64,000 bases of DNA from an uncultured Anaerolineae bacterium (GCA_903822545.1 CAIJPN010000113.1:35952-99951); one strand, 5' to 3'. Counted from the first letter of the stretch, positions 34,233-43,375 are shown. Notes: a model not told the origin generated them from the letters alone. Made by a program: numbers and translations.

Positions 34233-37200
34233 ATGAAAAACTATCCCCTTGCGCAACCTGGTAAACATACGGATTCAATTTTACATAAGCATTCCACAAC
34301 TGTAATGATGTCCACCTATTCAGATACAAATATCATTGTGCCCGGAGATGGAGGGGTGCAGCGCATGATTGACGCCTGTGAGACCCAACTCAAAGATATT
34401 ATCGAAGCAATGCCCGATGCGATGCTGATCGTTGGCCGATCAGGGCACATCCTGTTGCTCAACTCGCATCTGCAAGCCCTTTTTGGTTACCTGGCGGGAG
34501 ACCTGCTTGGCCAACCTGTTAGTACTTTGATTCCTGACTGGAGTGTTCAGGCGGGCAGCGATGTTGAGTTGAGCGCTAAACGCAAGGATGGAAGTTGGTT
34601 CCCAGCGCGGATACGTAGCGGGCAGTACAAAATCGGCGAGGATATGCTGTTCCTTTGCACTGTTAGTAACCTGACACGTTACGTCCAGCTTGAAGAAACC
34701 CTGCGCCAGGTTGAAAATCGCTTCGCGGCCATCTTCCAACACAGTCCGGCCTGTATTACCCTTTTTCGGTTGTGCGATGAAACCATTGTGGATGTCAACG
34801 GTTCCTGCTTGGAACTGTGTGGTTATGCGCGAGAAGAGATGGTTGGGCGCACCGCCCATGAGCTGGGAATGTGGTCCAGCGCATCTGAGTGGGAGCGTAT
34901 GCTCGTTCAGCTTGAAGCCCAGGGCCGGATTACTGATTTTGAAACTGTGATTTGTCAGAAATCGGGCGGCAGGTGTTTTGTGCTTGTTGCAGCTGAGAAG
35001 GTGGTTATTAACGGCGAACTGATCCTGGTTGTGCAGGCAATTGATCTTTCCCAACATAAACAGGTGGAGATGGCGCTGAAAGCCAGCGAAGAGAAATATC
35101 GCGGGTTGATGGAAAGTCTTGATACTGTGGTGGTCACTATCGATGCCGATGGCCGATTCTTATATTTGAATGATGTGGCTGCCCGGCGATTGGGAGGACA
35201 GGCAAGCGCGTTTATCGGTAAGACGATGGTTGAATTATTCCCTGATTCTAGCGTTGTTGACTGGCAGTTGGAAAACATCCAAAGGGTTATTCGTGATGAT
35301 TCAAAGTTGACGGTGGAAAACCAAACCCTGGTGCAGGGGCAGATGCGCTGGTCTCGCACCATCATCCAGCCAATTCATGGGGAAAATGGACAGGTGGTAT
35401 CTGCCCTGGTCAATTCCAGCGACATCGATGATCTAAAAACTGCCCATGCCAAGTTGGAGGAATTGAATCATACGCTGGAAGAGCGCGTCAGGCAGCGCAG
35501 CGCCGAGGCGCAAGATTTGTATGATAACGCACCCTGTGGTTACCATTCACTTAACCCCGAGGGCTGCTTCATTATGGTTAACCAAACGGAATTGGATTGG
35601 CTTGGCTATAGCCGTGATGAGATGCTTGGGCATTGTTTCGAAAATTTTGTTACAGAGCGGAGCCTGGGAGCTGTTCGTGAGAAATTTTTGCAGATCAAAC
35701 AGTTTGGCGCAGTAAAAGACTTTGAGTGTGAGCTTGTCCGTAAAGATGGTCGAATCTTGCTGGCGCTGCTTAATGCAACTGCGCTATATGATGATGCTGG
35801 TAATTTTTCGATGTGTCGCGCTACTGTTTTTGATAATACCGAGCGCAACAAGGCCGAAGATGCCCTGCGAGAGAGCGAGGAGCAAAACCGTTTGCTGTTT
35901 GAAGTATTCCCCGATGCGATCACCCTGCTCGATAAAAACGGGCATATTATCCGCGTGAACCATGCCTATGAAGTATTGGCCGGGCTGCCGCGTGAGGAGA
36001 TGCTGGGGCGTACTGCCGAAGAGTTGGGGTTTGTCTCTTATGAAACGCGCGAGCATTTGCAGGCCATCATGGTTCAATCACGCGAAGACCAGGAACCATT
36101 TGGCGTAGCGGAATATGTTTTTGTGGGGGTAGGCGGGGTTAAGCACAATGTTGAAAGCCGAATGTTCCTGTTGAAAATTGAAGGCACCACCCATGCTTTG
36201 ATTGCCACCCGTGACATTTCTCAGCATAAAAAAGCTGAAGAAGCCTTGCGGCATGCCAATTTTGAGATGGAGCGGGCCATGCGTATGAAGGATGAATTCC
36301 TTGCCAGCATGAGCCACGAACTGCGCACCCCGTTGACGGGCATCCTGGGGCTTTCTGAAGCTATGCAACTCAACACCTACGGTGATCTGACCGACAAACA
36401 GCGCAATGCCTTGATCAACATCGAAAGCAGTGGGCGTCACCTGCTGGATTTAATAAACGATATCCTGGATATTTCCAAGATCGAAGCCGGGAAACTGGAA
36501 CTCCAGATGGAACCCTGTTCATTGGGAGAAATCTGCCAGTCCAGTTTGCAATTGATCAAGGGCATGGCAGAGAAAAAATACCAGAATATCTCATTCACCA
36601 TGAATCCTGCCATCATTACAGTACGTGGTGATGCCCGGCGATTGAAGCAAGTCCTGGTAAACCTGCTCAGCAACGCATCCAAATACAGCCCAGAGAATGG
36701 CTCATTGGGGTTGGAAGTAAGCGCTGACGATGTCACCCAGATTGTCAGCATCACGGTTTGGGATCGTGGCATAGGCATCCAGCCCGATGATTTATCCAAA
36801 CTCTTCAAACCATTTGTGCAGTTGAACAGTAGTCTTACCCGTCAGCAGGCTGGGACTGGCCTGGGGCTGGCACTCGTCCAGCGGCTGGTGGATATGCACG
36901 GCGGCAGCATTCACGTCAAGAGCACACCCGGCCAGGGCAGCCGTTTTACAATCGACCTGACCTTCCTGCCATTCGGAGCTACCCAACCGCGCGCCCGCAA
37001 TGGCTGGACGCGGGAAGCGCGTCGTATCATGGTGCTGGAACCCAACAATACTGATACTGAACTGATCAGCCGTTACCTGAAAATGCTGGGCATCGAATTT
37101 GTGATTTACCCCACCGCCGCCGACATTGTGGCCAGGGCCCTTTCCACCCACCCCGATGTGATCCTGGTTAACAGCCAGATCCAGGGTGTTCCTGCTGCGG

Positions 37201-37805
37201 ATGTGCTGGCACAGCTCAAAACCAACGAAAAGACGAAAATCATCCCGGCTATCATTACATCGTCTGACCTGGATGAAGAACAGGCGATCCAGTTGGGCGC
37301 AGCGGGCAGCCTGTCAAAACACTTCACGCTGGCAGACCTGCGTATGGCTTTATTGCGCATCCAGGCCAATCGCGCCTCGCCAAGCGGGCCCGTCAAGCCG
37401 GCCTCCCCTGAAAATTCAACCGGGGCACATCTTGCCAATATCGCCATTGTAGATGATAACGAAATTAACGTTATCGTTGTGGGAGATTTCCTGCGCGCAA
37501 AACACTACCGGATATTTTCGTCCCTGAACGGGCAAGATTTCCTTTTGGGCCTGGCATCTGCCAGGCCAGATATTGTGTTGATGGATATTCAAATGCCAGG
37601 GATGGATGGGTTTGAAACGATTCGGCGGCTGCGCGCCCACACAGACCCGCAGCTGGCTTCGGTGCCCGTCATTGCTGTCACCGCCCTGGCAATGCCCGGA
37701 GACCGCGAGCGCTGCCTGAAAGCCGGTGCAAATGAATACCTGAGCAAACCTGTCCGCCTGCCAGAGATATTGGCGCTCATCCAAAGCATGCTCGGAAAAA
37801 CATAA
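34233..37805 (+). CDS. Multi-PAS hybrid histidine kinase with a degenerate receiver (1190 aa)
   Basis: Five PAS units come first (LKDIIEAMPDAMLIVGRSG; NRFAAIFQHSPACITLF; EKYRGLMESLDTVVVTID; AQDLYDNAPCGYHSLNPEG; QNRLLFEVFPDAITLLDKNG). HisKA follows (DEFLASMSHELRTPLTG), then HATPase (LVNLLSNASKYSPE, DRGIGIQ, GTGLGLAL). Two receivers end the protein. The first has Asn where the phosphoacceptor Asp belongs (VILVNSQIQG) and lacks the acidic pocket (MVLEPNNTD), so it is a pseudo-receiver. The second is intact (IAIVDDNEIN, IVLMDIQMPGMDG, SKPVR). The start at 34233 has a weak TAAGG upstream; MMSTYSD, 24 codons further on, is an alternative. No membrane segment is visible. The downstream HD-GYP regulator is a likely output partner. 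Confidence 0.92.
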   Translation: MKNYPLAQPGKHTDSILHKHSTTVMMSTYSDTNIIVPGDGGVQRMIDACETQLKDIIEAMPDAMLIVGRSGHILLLNSHLQALFGYLAGDLLGQPVSTLIPDWSVQAGSDVELSAKRKDGSWFPARIRSGQYKIGEDMLFLCTVSNLTRYVQLEETLRQVENRFAAIFQHSPACITLFRLCDETIVDVNGSCLELCGYAREEMVGRTAHELGMWSSASEWERMLVQLEAQGRITDFETVICQKSGGRCFVLVAAEKVVINGELILVVQAIDLSQHKQVEMALKASEEKYRGLMESLDTVVVTIDADGRFLYLNDVAARRLGGQASAFIGKTMVELFPDSSVVDWQLENIQRVIRDDSKLTVENQTLVQGQMRWSRTIIQPIHGENGQVVSALVNSSDIDDLKTAHAKLEELNHTLEERVRQRSAEAQDLYDNAPCGYHSLNPEGCFIMVNQTELDWLGYSRDEMLGHCFENFVTERSLGAVREKFLQIKQFGAVKDFECELVRKDGRILLALLNATALYDDAGNFSMCRATVFDNTERNKAEDALRESEEQNRLLFEVFPDAITLLDKNGHIIRVNHAYEVLAGLPREEMLGRTAEELGFVSYETREHLQAIMVQSREDQEPFGVAEYVFVGVGGVKHNVESRMFLLKIEGTTHALIATRDISQHKKAEEALRHANFEMERAMRMKDEFLASMSHELRTPLTGILGLSEAMQLNTYGDLTDKQRNALINIESSGRHLLDLINDILDISKIEAGKLELQMEPCSLGEICQSSLQLIKGMAEKKYQNISFTMNPAIITVRGDARRLKQVLVNLLSNASKYSPENGSLGLEVSADDVTQIVSITVWDRGIGIQPDDLSKLFKPFVQLNSSLTRQQAGTGLGLALVQRLVDMHGGSIHVKSTPGQGSRFTIDLTFLPFGATQPRARNGWTREARRIMVLEPNNTDTELISRYLKMLGIEFVIYPTAADIVARALSTHPDVILVNSQIQGVPAADVLAQLKTNEKTKIIPAIITSSDLDEEQAIQLGAAGSLSKHFTLADLRMALLRIQANRASPSGPVKPASPENSTGAHLANIAIVDDNEINVIVVGDFLRAKHYRIFSSLNGQDFLLGLASARPDIVLMDIQMPGMDGFETIRRLRAHTDPQLASVPVIAVTALAMPGDRERCLKAGANEYLSKPVRLPEILALIQSMLGKT

Positions 37806-37973
37806 ACCAATCCCCCTATCGTATATCTCGATTAATGGCAGCTTCGGGGTACAATTCTGCTAATATTAATCCATGCTGGCCAGGATAAAAATCATAATCC
37901 CGGTCAGGCAAAGGTTCACCTGCCTATTTTTTAGAGATAGCATGACTTCGCAATTCGGAGATTTGCTGAAAAC

Positions 37974-38978
37974 ATGAATCCAGATAACCTGCCCCGTATC
38001 TTAATTGTTGATGACGAGCCCGTAGCACGTATCACATTGGAAGCCCTGCTCGAACAAGAACCTTACGAACTTCATTTTGCCACCAATGGCGTGGAAGGTC
38101 TGGCCCTGGCTGCATCGATCCTGCCAGATGTTGTCTTGCTGGATGTGATGATGCCCAACCTGAGCGGATTCGAAGTCTGCCAGGTGATCCGTTCCACCGA
38201 AGCCCTGGGCGAAGTGCCGATTGTATTGATCACCGCCCTGGATGATCGCGCCTCCAAACTGGCCGGGTTCAATGCCGGGGCAGATGACTTCGTCTCCAAA
38301 CCCTTTGATGGCATGGAATTGTTGGCGCGCCTGCGTGGATTGACTCGTCTAAACCGCTATCGTCGCATTGCCGATCAGCGTCGCGCACTTGAACATTTGA
38401 ACGCCGAACTGTTGACCGCATACGATAAAACCATCGAAGGTTGGTCACAAGCCCTAGACCTGCGCGATAAAGAAACCGAAGGCCATACCCTGCGCGTGAC
38501 CGAAAAAACCTTGCGCCTGGCTGAACTCATCGGAACAGACACAACAGCCATTAAACACATCTGGCGTGGAGCCATGCTGCACGATGTGGGCAAACTCGGT
38601 ATTCCTGATGCCATCCTGCTAAAACCTGGCCCGCTCACCGATGACGAGTGGAAGATCATGCGCCAGCACCCGGTACATGCTTACAACTGGCTGTCATCCA
38701 TCGATTACCTTGTGCCAGCGCTCGATATTCCATACAGCCATCATGAAAAATGGGATGGCTCTGGCTACCCGCGCGGCCTCAAGGGCGAAGATATTCCCCT
38801 GGCAGCCCGCATCTTCGCCATTATCGACGTATGGGACGCACTCACATCAGACCGCCCATATCGCAAAGCCATGGAATTTAACCAGGCTTACCAATTTGTC
38901 GAATCACAGGTTGGGAAACATTTCGACCCACATGTAGCCCAGGTTTTCTTGGGTAATGTAAAAGATATCTGGCTATAA
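37974..38978 (+). CDS. Response regulator with HD-GYP domain (second copy)
   Basis: The 334-aa protein is a paralogue of the HD-GYP regulator at 22.1 kb. Its receiver is complete (ILIVDDEPVARI, Asp in VVLLDVMMPNLSG, Lys in DDFVSKPFDG). The HD-GYP part has GAMLHDVGKLGIPD, HHEKWDGSGYPRGLKGEDIP and DVWDALTSDRPYR. It is predicted to hydrolyse c-di-GMP. It lies 168 nt after the 1190-aa kinase gene. Its stop overlaps the last 6 nt of the convergent GNAT gene, and its terminator hairpin lies inside that gene. Confidence 0.94.
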   Translation: MNPDNLPRILIVDDEPVARITLEALLEQEPYELHFATNGVEGLALAASILPDVVLLDVMMPNLSGFEVCQVIRSTEALGEVPIVLITALDDRASKLAGFNAGADDFVSKPFDGMELLARLRGLTRLNRYRRIADQRRALEHLNAELLTAYDKTIEGWSQALDLRDKETEGHTLRVTEKTLRLAELIGTDTTAIKHIWRGAMLHDVGKLGIPDAILLKPGPLTDDEWKIMRQHPVHAYNWLSSIDYLVPALDIPYSHHEKWDGSGYPRGLKGEDIPLAARIFAIIDVWDALTSDRPYRKAMEFNQAYQFVESQVGKHFDPHVAQVFLGNVKDIWL

Positions 38979-39605
38979 GATTCTTCGCCCGGCGGCATCG
39001 TACGCCGCGATTTCAAGCTTTGCTGCCAGGCTGGCAGGATATTCATTCCGGAAAAGCGACCAGACCATCTGGTCGCTTTTTTGCCCATGCGAAAAGCTGC
39101 GCCGTATGAGCGTGGCCTCGTGGTTGTATCCCAACTTGCGCGGGACCGCCGCTGATGGCAGGTTTTCCACCGAACAGTGGATTTCCATGCGCTCCACATT
39201 CTCCACCTCGAAGCCCACACGCGTCAACGCTGCCGCCGTTTCGGTGGCATAGCCATGATTGATGTAATCTTTGTGGATCCAATAGCCAATTTCCAGCGCC
39301 TTTGGCCCCACGCGTGGGTGCAGCCCGGTGCTGCCTAGCAGCCGATTTTCCTGCGGTGAGAAAATACCGTAGGTATAATTCTTCCCCAGGTCAAATTCAG
39401 CCCGAAAGTGGCGCAGGCGTTCGATGTTTGCCTGCAACGGCCTGGGCTCGGCGGTGGCCCATTCCATCCAGGGGGCCAGGTGTTCCAGGCTTTCCGTCAG
39501 CGCTGAGTGCAGCAACTGCGCATCGCTGGGGTTATAGCAGCGGATGATCAGTTGGGGGGTCACAATTTTGTATGCAGGTCCGGGTAAGGGGATTGCCAGT
39601 GACAT
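38973..39605 (-). CDS. GNAT N-acetyltransferase (RimJ/RimL type)
   Basis: The start at 39605 (MSLAIPLPGPAYKI) has AAGGA 9 nt upstream and follows the glycosyltransferase stop by 11 nt; the frame is open to 39641. The 210-aa protein fits the RimJ/RimL-like GNAT family: IIRCYNPSDAQLLHSALTES at the start, GSTGLHPRVGPKALEIGYWI for the central strands and KDYINHGYATETAAALTRVGF as the acetyl-CoA-binding motif A. VERMEIHCSVENLPSAAVPRKLGY follows. It would acetylate protein N-termini or small amines in the cytoplasm; the substrate is unknown. Its 3' end carries the terminator of the opposite-strand gene. Confidence 0.9.
   Translation of the reverse strand: MSLAIPLPGPAYKIVTPQLIIRCYNPSDAQLLHSALTESLEHLAPWMEWATAEPRPLQANIERLRHFRAEFDLGKNYTYGIFSPQENRLLGSTGLHPRVGPKALEIGYWIHKDYINHGYATETAAALTRVGFEVENVERMEIHCSVENLPSAAVPRKLGYNHEATLIRRSFSHGQKSDQMVWSLFRNEYPASLAAKLEIAAYDAAGRRIL
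39052..39082 (+). terminator. Terminator of the HD-GYP gene embedded in the GNAT coding region
   Basis: AAAAGCGACCAGA (39052-39064), a 3-nt loop and the exact complement (39068-39080) are followed by a T-run to 39082. It lies ~75 nt after the HD-GYP stop and inside the convergent GNAT reading frame. Confidence 0.7.
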
Positions 39606-39616
39606 AGCTGTGTTCC

Positions 39617-41287
39617 TTATGGGTTTTGTTTGATAATGCAAAAACTTGCGCCATCGCGCCCAATATTTGTCACTATGGGCAGCTTGCGGAACTCTGAGCG
39701 TTTATCCAGGTTGGCGCGGGTGGAAAAAAGCAACAAGTCACCGGGTGGGGGAGTTTTTTCCAGCGGAACCAGATTTAGCTCGCTTCCGTAGTAATTTGCC
39801 AGCTCAAACTCGCGCTGGATGTGGACGGTTTTTTCGGGGGCATTCTCTCGCACCCAGTCCAGCGCTTCAGGGTAGCAGGTCAGCCAGTAGTCCGTTTCGT
39901 ACTGGCGGAAAGCCCCGCCCGTGCCGCCGGTGAAACTGTTGTAATAGGTGTACTCATAGGGCTGCAGCCTGGGAATCCCCAGCAGGGCGGGCAGCACACA
40001 AACGGCCAGGGCTGCCAGCCGCGCCCAAACTGCCAGCCGCCCGGAGAGTTTTTTGAAAACCCAATCTAGCCCCAGCCCGGCAAAGATGAAGACTGGCGGC
40101 ATGATGAAGAAAAAGTGCCTGAAGCCATCATACATGGCCGGGGTGCGGGTGACGATATAGGAAAGCATCCCCGCGAAGAGTGCAAAAAGCACCAGCAGGC
40201 CCTCACCCCCCGCCTTCTCCCGGTGGGAGAGGGGGCGAAGCCCCTCCCCCATCGGGGGAGGGGTTGGGGTGAGGGCGAATTTGCGCAATGCGGCGAAAAT
40301 CCCTAACACGAACAGCGGCCAGGTGGCTTCGGTGAATGTCAGAGCCAGCAGTTGGGGCAGGTAGCGGTGCGGCATGTTATCGGCGTGGAAGATTTGCCCC
40401 ATGAACAGCACGGCCAGTTCGGTGGGGTTGTCTGACATGTGGCGCAGCACTTCAAGCAGGCGGGAGACTGGGTTGGCCCACAGGAAGGGCCACAGGGCGT
40501 ACATGCTGAGGATACCGAGGCCAGCGTAAAGCAGGATGAATACCAGGAGGATGCCCAGGCGTTGGCGGATGCCGGTTAAATGGGCTTTTCCCTGGCCTGG
40601 CAATATCTCGCTTATCAGCCGCAGCAGGGCGTAGCTACAGACGAGCACCCCTGCCAGCGGGCCGATCACGCGGATGGCGGATGTGATGCCCAGGCTGAGT
40701 CCAGCCAGGAGCAGGCCGGGGAGGATGGTTTGTTTTTTTTGCGGAAGCTCCGCTTTTGCAGGCCAGATTTGATCGATGAATTCCAGGCCGAGGGTCAATG
40801 CGGCCAGGAAAGCGGTCATGAAGGGGATGTCTTTGGGGTTGATGAAGGCATGCCCCCATAAGACAGGCTGGGTGGCGAAGAAAAGCGTGGAGGCGGTGGC
40901 AGGCCAGGGGTCGAGCCATTTCCTGCCCAGGCGGTAGAAGAAGTACAGGCCGAGTTCGAAGCCCAGGAAGTTGACCAGGTGCCAGGCGGAGGCCATATCC
41001 GCATTTAAAATGAGCATGATGGCGCGTTGGATGGGCCAGGCGAGCAGCAGGTAGGCCGGGCCGTAATATTTGTGGTCTTCGGCGCTGCGCCCGTAGACTT
41101 GCTCGAAGTTGAAGCCGGGCTGGAAGGCTTGTGGGCTGTAAGCCAGTCGAATCGAATCGGCGTAGTTGTAGAAGAGCGGTTCATCCCACGAAAGCCCGTA
41201 GCTGTGATAAGTAAAAATGCCAACCATCAGGTTGGCAATTAGCAGGAGCGCTATGGGGCTGGCAGGGTGCTGGACGATGCGCCGCAT
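39617..41287 (-). CDS. Membrane glycosyltransferase, GT39/ArnT-like
   Basis: The 556-aa protein has about ten to twelve membrane segments. The GT-C signature Asp-Glu lies in the first outer loop (HSYGLSWDEPLFYNY), and RSAEDHKYYGPAYLL follows. GT39-type enzymes move a sugar from a polyprenyl-phosphate donor to protein or lipid on the outer face of the membrane. In the middle, a 76-nt palindromic repeat is read in frame as ALTPTPPPMGEGLRPLSH plus eight further residues, between RKF and LLVLFALF. It falls in a loop and keeps the frame, so the protein may tolerate it. The gene follows the ChlI-like gene by 5 nt; GtrA and an UXS-like enzyme lie in the same run of genes, so envelope glycosylation is likely. 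Confidence 0.85.
   Translation of the reverse strand: MRRIVQHPASPIALLLIANLMVGIFTYHSYGLSWDEPLFYNYADSIRLAYSPQAFQPGFNFEQVYGRSAEDHKYYGPAYLLLAWPIQRAIMLILNADMASAWHLVNFLGFELGLYFFYRLGRKWLDPWPATASTLFFATQPVLWGHAFINPKDIPFMTAFLAALTLGLEFIDQIWPAKAELPQKKQTILPGLLLAGLSLGITSAIRVIGPLAGVLVCSYALLRLISEILPGQGKAHLTGIRQRLGILLVFILLYAGLGILSMYALWPFLWANPVSRLLEVLRHMSDNPTELAVLFMGQIFHADNMPHRYLPQLLALTFTEATWPLFVLGIFAALRKFALTPTPPPMGEGLRPLSHREKAGGEGLLVLFALFAGMLSYIVTRTPAMYDGFRHFFFIMPPVFIFAGLGLDWVFKKLSGRLAVWARLAALAVCVLPALLGIPRLQPYEYTYYNSFTGGTGGAFRQYETDYWLTCYPEALDWVRENAPEKTVHIQREFELANYYGSELNLVPLEKTPPPGDLLLFSTRANLDKRSEFRKLPIVTNIGRDGASFCIIKQNP
40200..40275. repeat. 76-nt palindromic element inside the glycosyltransferase gene
   Basis: The outer arms CCCTCACCCC (40200-40209) and GGGGTGAGGG (40266-40275) are exact complements. 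Two inner hairpins (TTCTCCC/GGGAGA and CCCCTCCCCC/GGGGGAGGGG) fill the middle. The outer ends match the element at 43376-43452. Confidence 0.75.
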
Positions 41288-41292
41288 GATTT

Positions 41293-42507
41293 TTAGGGGG
41301 AGGCGAGGCGGCTGAGGCTGTTGAGCAGGCCGGTCATTTCGTCCTCTTCTCCTTTTTGGCTGTGGAAGTAATCTGACATAAATTGTGAGCGGCGCAGGCG
41401 CAGGGCCATGGGCGCGACGATGAGCAGGTCTTCTTCGGTGACTTCGGTGCGGGCATCGGCGGCGGCGTAGGCGCGGGCGGCTTCGAACCAGGTGATCTCG
41501 GCGCGCAGGCTGTCGATGCCCATGCTTTGGACGAGGTCGATGGCACGGGTGGCGCGGTTATCTGGCAGGGTCACTTGTGGGAGTATTTTGCGGGCCGATT
41601 GGATTTCTTCGGCGATGATGCTCATTTCTTCGGCGTACTGGGTTACCATGGCGCGCGGGTTGTGCAGGTAGGCGCGCACACGGCGGTAGGCTTCGAGACG
41701 CTCCTCGGCGTTATCCAGGCCGCGCACGATCAGGCGCAGGCCGAAGCGGTCGAGGATTTGTGGGCGCAGGCGGCCTTCTTCGGGGTTCATGGAGCCAATC
41801 AGCAGGAAGCGGGCGCGGTAGGTGGCGGTGACGGGGCCGCGCCGCACGGTGTAGGTGCCCTGGGCCGAGGCGTCGAGGATGGCGTCGATGATTTCGTTGG
41901 TGAGCAGGTTGACTTCGTCGATGTAGAGCAGGTTACGGTCGGCGTGGGCTAAAATGCCGCGGCGGATGCGCATGCGTTCGTGTATGGCGGCGCGCTCGTC
42001 GATGCCGCCGACAACATCTTCCAGGCGGGCGTTGAGCGGCAGTTCCACCAGGCGCACGCGGTCGGGGCGGGTGAGTGATTCGTTTGCGGCGAATTTTTGG
42101 GCGCATTCGGGGCAGATGGCGTCGATGCCACCCACCTGGACATCTTCGGGCAGGCAGCCGTAGAAGCAGGTGCTGCGTTCCACCTGCGGGAGGATATCGA
42201 GCAGGGAGCGGACGGCGGTGGTTTTCCCGGTGCCGCGCGGGCCGATCAGCAAGATTCCACCAATGTTGGGGTTGATCAGCCCCAGCAGCAGGGCCAGCTT
42301 CATTTCTTTTTGGCCGACCATCGCCAGGAAGGGGAAAGGCATTGGGTCTGCCAGTCCGGCGTCGCCCATCTGGGCCATGCCTTTCATGATCTCTTTGTGC
42401 GAGGCAGTGTCTAGCAGTTCGCGCAAAGAGCGGAAGTGGCGGGTCTTTTCGCCGCCCCCTTCTTCTGGGCCGGGAGGGGTGATTTCGATAATTTCTTGCT
42501 CGCTCAT
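41293..42507 (-). CDS. BchI/ChlI-like magnesium-chelatase family AAA+ ATPase
   Basis: The 404-aa protein has a charged N-terminal extension (~50 aa), then FPFLAMVGQKEMKLALLLGL, Walker A LLIGPRGTGKTTAV, the Cys-containing insert (CFYGCLPEDV, ICPECAQKF), Walker B NLLYIDEVNLL and the sensor GSMNPEEGRLRPQILDRFGL. The length and the insert match the I subunit of Mg-chelatase. No D or H subunit and no other tetrapyrrole gene lies in the window. It may therefore be a free-standing ATPase of the MoxR/ChlI clade that remodels another protein. It overlaps the thioesterase gene by 4 nt upstream. Confidence 0.85.
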   Translation of the reverse strand: MSEQEIIEITPPGPEEGGGEKTRHFRSLRELLDTASHKEIMKGMAQMGDAGLADPMPFPFLAMVGQKEMKLALLLGLINPNIGGILLIGPRGTGKTTAVRSLLDILPQVERSTCFYGCLPEDVQVGGIDAICPECAQKFAANESLTRPDRVRLVELPLNARLEDVVGGIDERAAIHERMRIRRGILAHADRNLLYIDEVNLLTNEIIDAILDASAQGTYTVRRGPVTATYRARFLLIGSMNPEEGRLRPQILDRFGLRLIVRGLDNAEERLEAYRRVRAYLHNPRAMVTQYAEEMSIIAEEIQSARKILPQVTLPDNRATRAIDLVQSMGIDSLRAEITWFEAARAYAAADARTEVTEEDLLIVAPMALRLRRSQFMSDYFHSQKGEEDEMTGLLNSLSRLASP

Positions 42508-42971
42508 GACTGTAACCGATTTTGCTGGCGGATTTTGGCTTGTTGGAGTTTTTCTTGTTCTTCGGCTGTTTCGGCCACCAGGGGCGGAACTGGGGCCGGT
42601 TTGCCGTTATCATCGAGTGCTACGTAAACGAGGTGGGCGGTGTTGGTATGTGTGCGCTCGCCGGTGATGGGATTCTCGGCTTCGACTCTCACGGTGGCTT
42701 CGAGCGATGTGCGGCCTACGTAAGTTACCTCGGCTGTAAGCTGGACAACGTGGCCGATGCGAATCGGTTGCTTGAAGGTCATTCGGTCAACGGCCACGGT
42801 GACAACGCGATGCCCGGCATGGCGCATACAGGCCAGCGCACCGCATTCGTCGACCAGTTTCATGATCCAGCCGCCGTGCACATTGCCCTGGTTGTTGGCC
42901 TGTTCAATTTGCATCAGCTGCGCCAGGCTGGTGCGCGAAGCGCTCATCGGTTTGGGGGAGAGTTCAGTCAT
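42504..42971 (-). CDS. Acyl-CoA thioesterase, hotdog fold (YciA/BACH type)
   Basis: The 155-aa protein opens with SRTSLAQLMQIEQANNQGNVHGGWIM, where NxxGNVHGG is the hotdog motif. MKLVDECGALACMRHAG follows, carrying the likely catalytic acid, then VTVAVDRMTFKQPI and VTYVGRTSLEATVRVEAENP. It would hydrolyse acyl-CoA to free CoA and fatty acid in the cytoplasm. The C-terminal ~25 residues are a charged helix. Its stop overlaps the ChlI-like gene by 4 nt, and its start overlaps the stop of the upstream hypothetical gene by 1 nt (TAATG), so these genes are co-translated. Confidence 0.92.
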   Translation of the reverse strand: MTELSPKPMSASRTSLAQLMQIEQANNQGNVHGGWIMKLVDECGALACMRHAGHRVVTVAVDRMTFKQPIRIGHVVQLTAEVTYVGRTSLEATVRVEAENPITGERTHTNTAHLVYVALDDNGKPAPVPPLVAETAEEQEKLQQAKIRQQNRLQS

Positions 42972-43345
42972 TAATCTAAATCCTGCAAAAGATCACCCGA
43001 ATCGCGGGTATGGAGTAGTTCGGGTTCATCGTTGAGTACGTCGATGGTTTCGTAGTTGAGCTCGCTCATCATTTTTGCCAGCGGCACCGTGGGTGGAAGG
43101 CGTAATCGCTGTGGCGCGGGGGGCGGAGTCTGGCGCGGGCGGCCATCTTCAGAGCGTTTGCGCAGGATGCGCGGGTCGCTGGTCAGGTAGCCGACGTAAT
43201 ATCCCAGCACGGAATAGACTTCGCGCTGTGGGGTAACCCAGCCGATCCATTCTCCCTGGCGGTTGAAAAGATACGGGTAGGCCAGAAAAGCCTCAGCGTC
43301 GCCGCGTGTTGTGTAAATGGGGATAGGTTGGGGTGGCGTCGGCAT
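42971..43345 (-). CDS. Conserved-looking hypothetical protein (124 aa)
   Basis: I do not recognise the family. The start at 43345 (MPTPPQPIPIYTT) has AGGAA upstream; the frame is open to 43423, but that stretch reads through a repeat. Visible parts are a short beta-like segment FLAYPYLFNRQGEWIGWVTPQ followed by REVYSVLGYYVGYLTSDPRI, a Pro/Arg-rich middle (RPRQTPPPAPQRLRLPP) and an acidic C-terminus ending DSGDLLQDLD. No signal peptide or membrane segment. TAATG coupling to the thioesterase gene supports that it is real. No function is proposed. Confidence 0.7.
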   Translation of the reverse strand: MPTPPQPIPIYTTRGDAEAFLAYPYLFNRQGEWIGWVTPQREVYSVLGYYVGYLTSDPRILRKRSEDGRPRQTPPPAPQRLRLPPTVPLAKMMSELNYETIDVLNDEPELLHTRDSGDLLQDLD

Positions 43346-43375
43346 ACATTTTCCTGTAGTGCTCAAAGGATTTTT

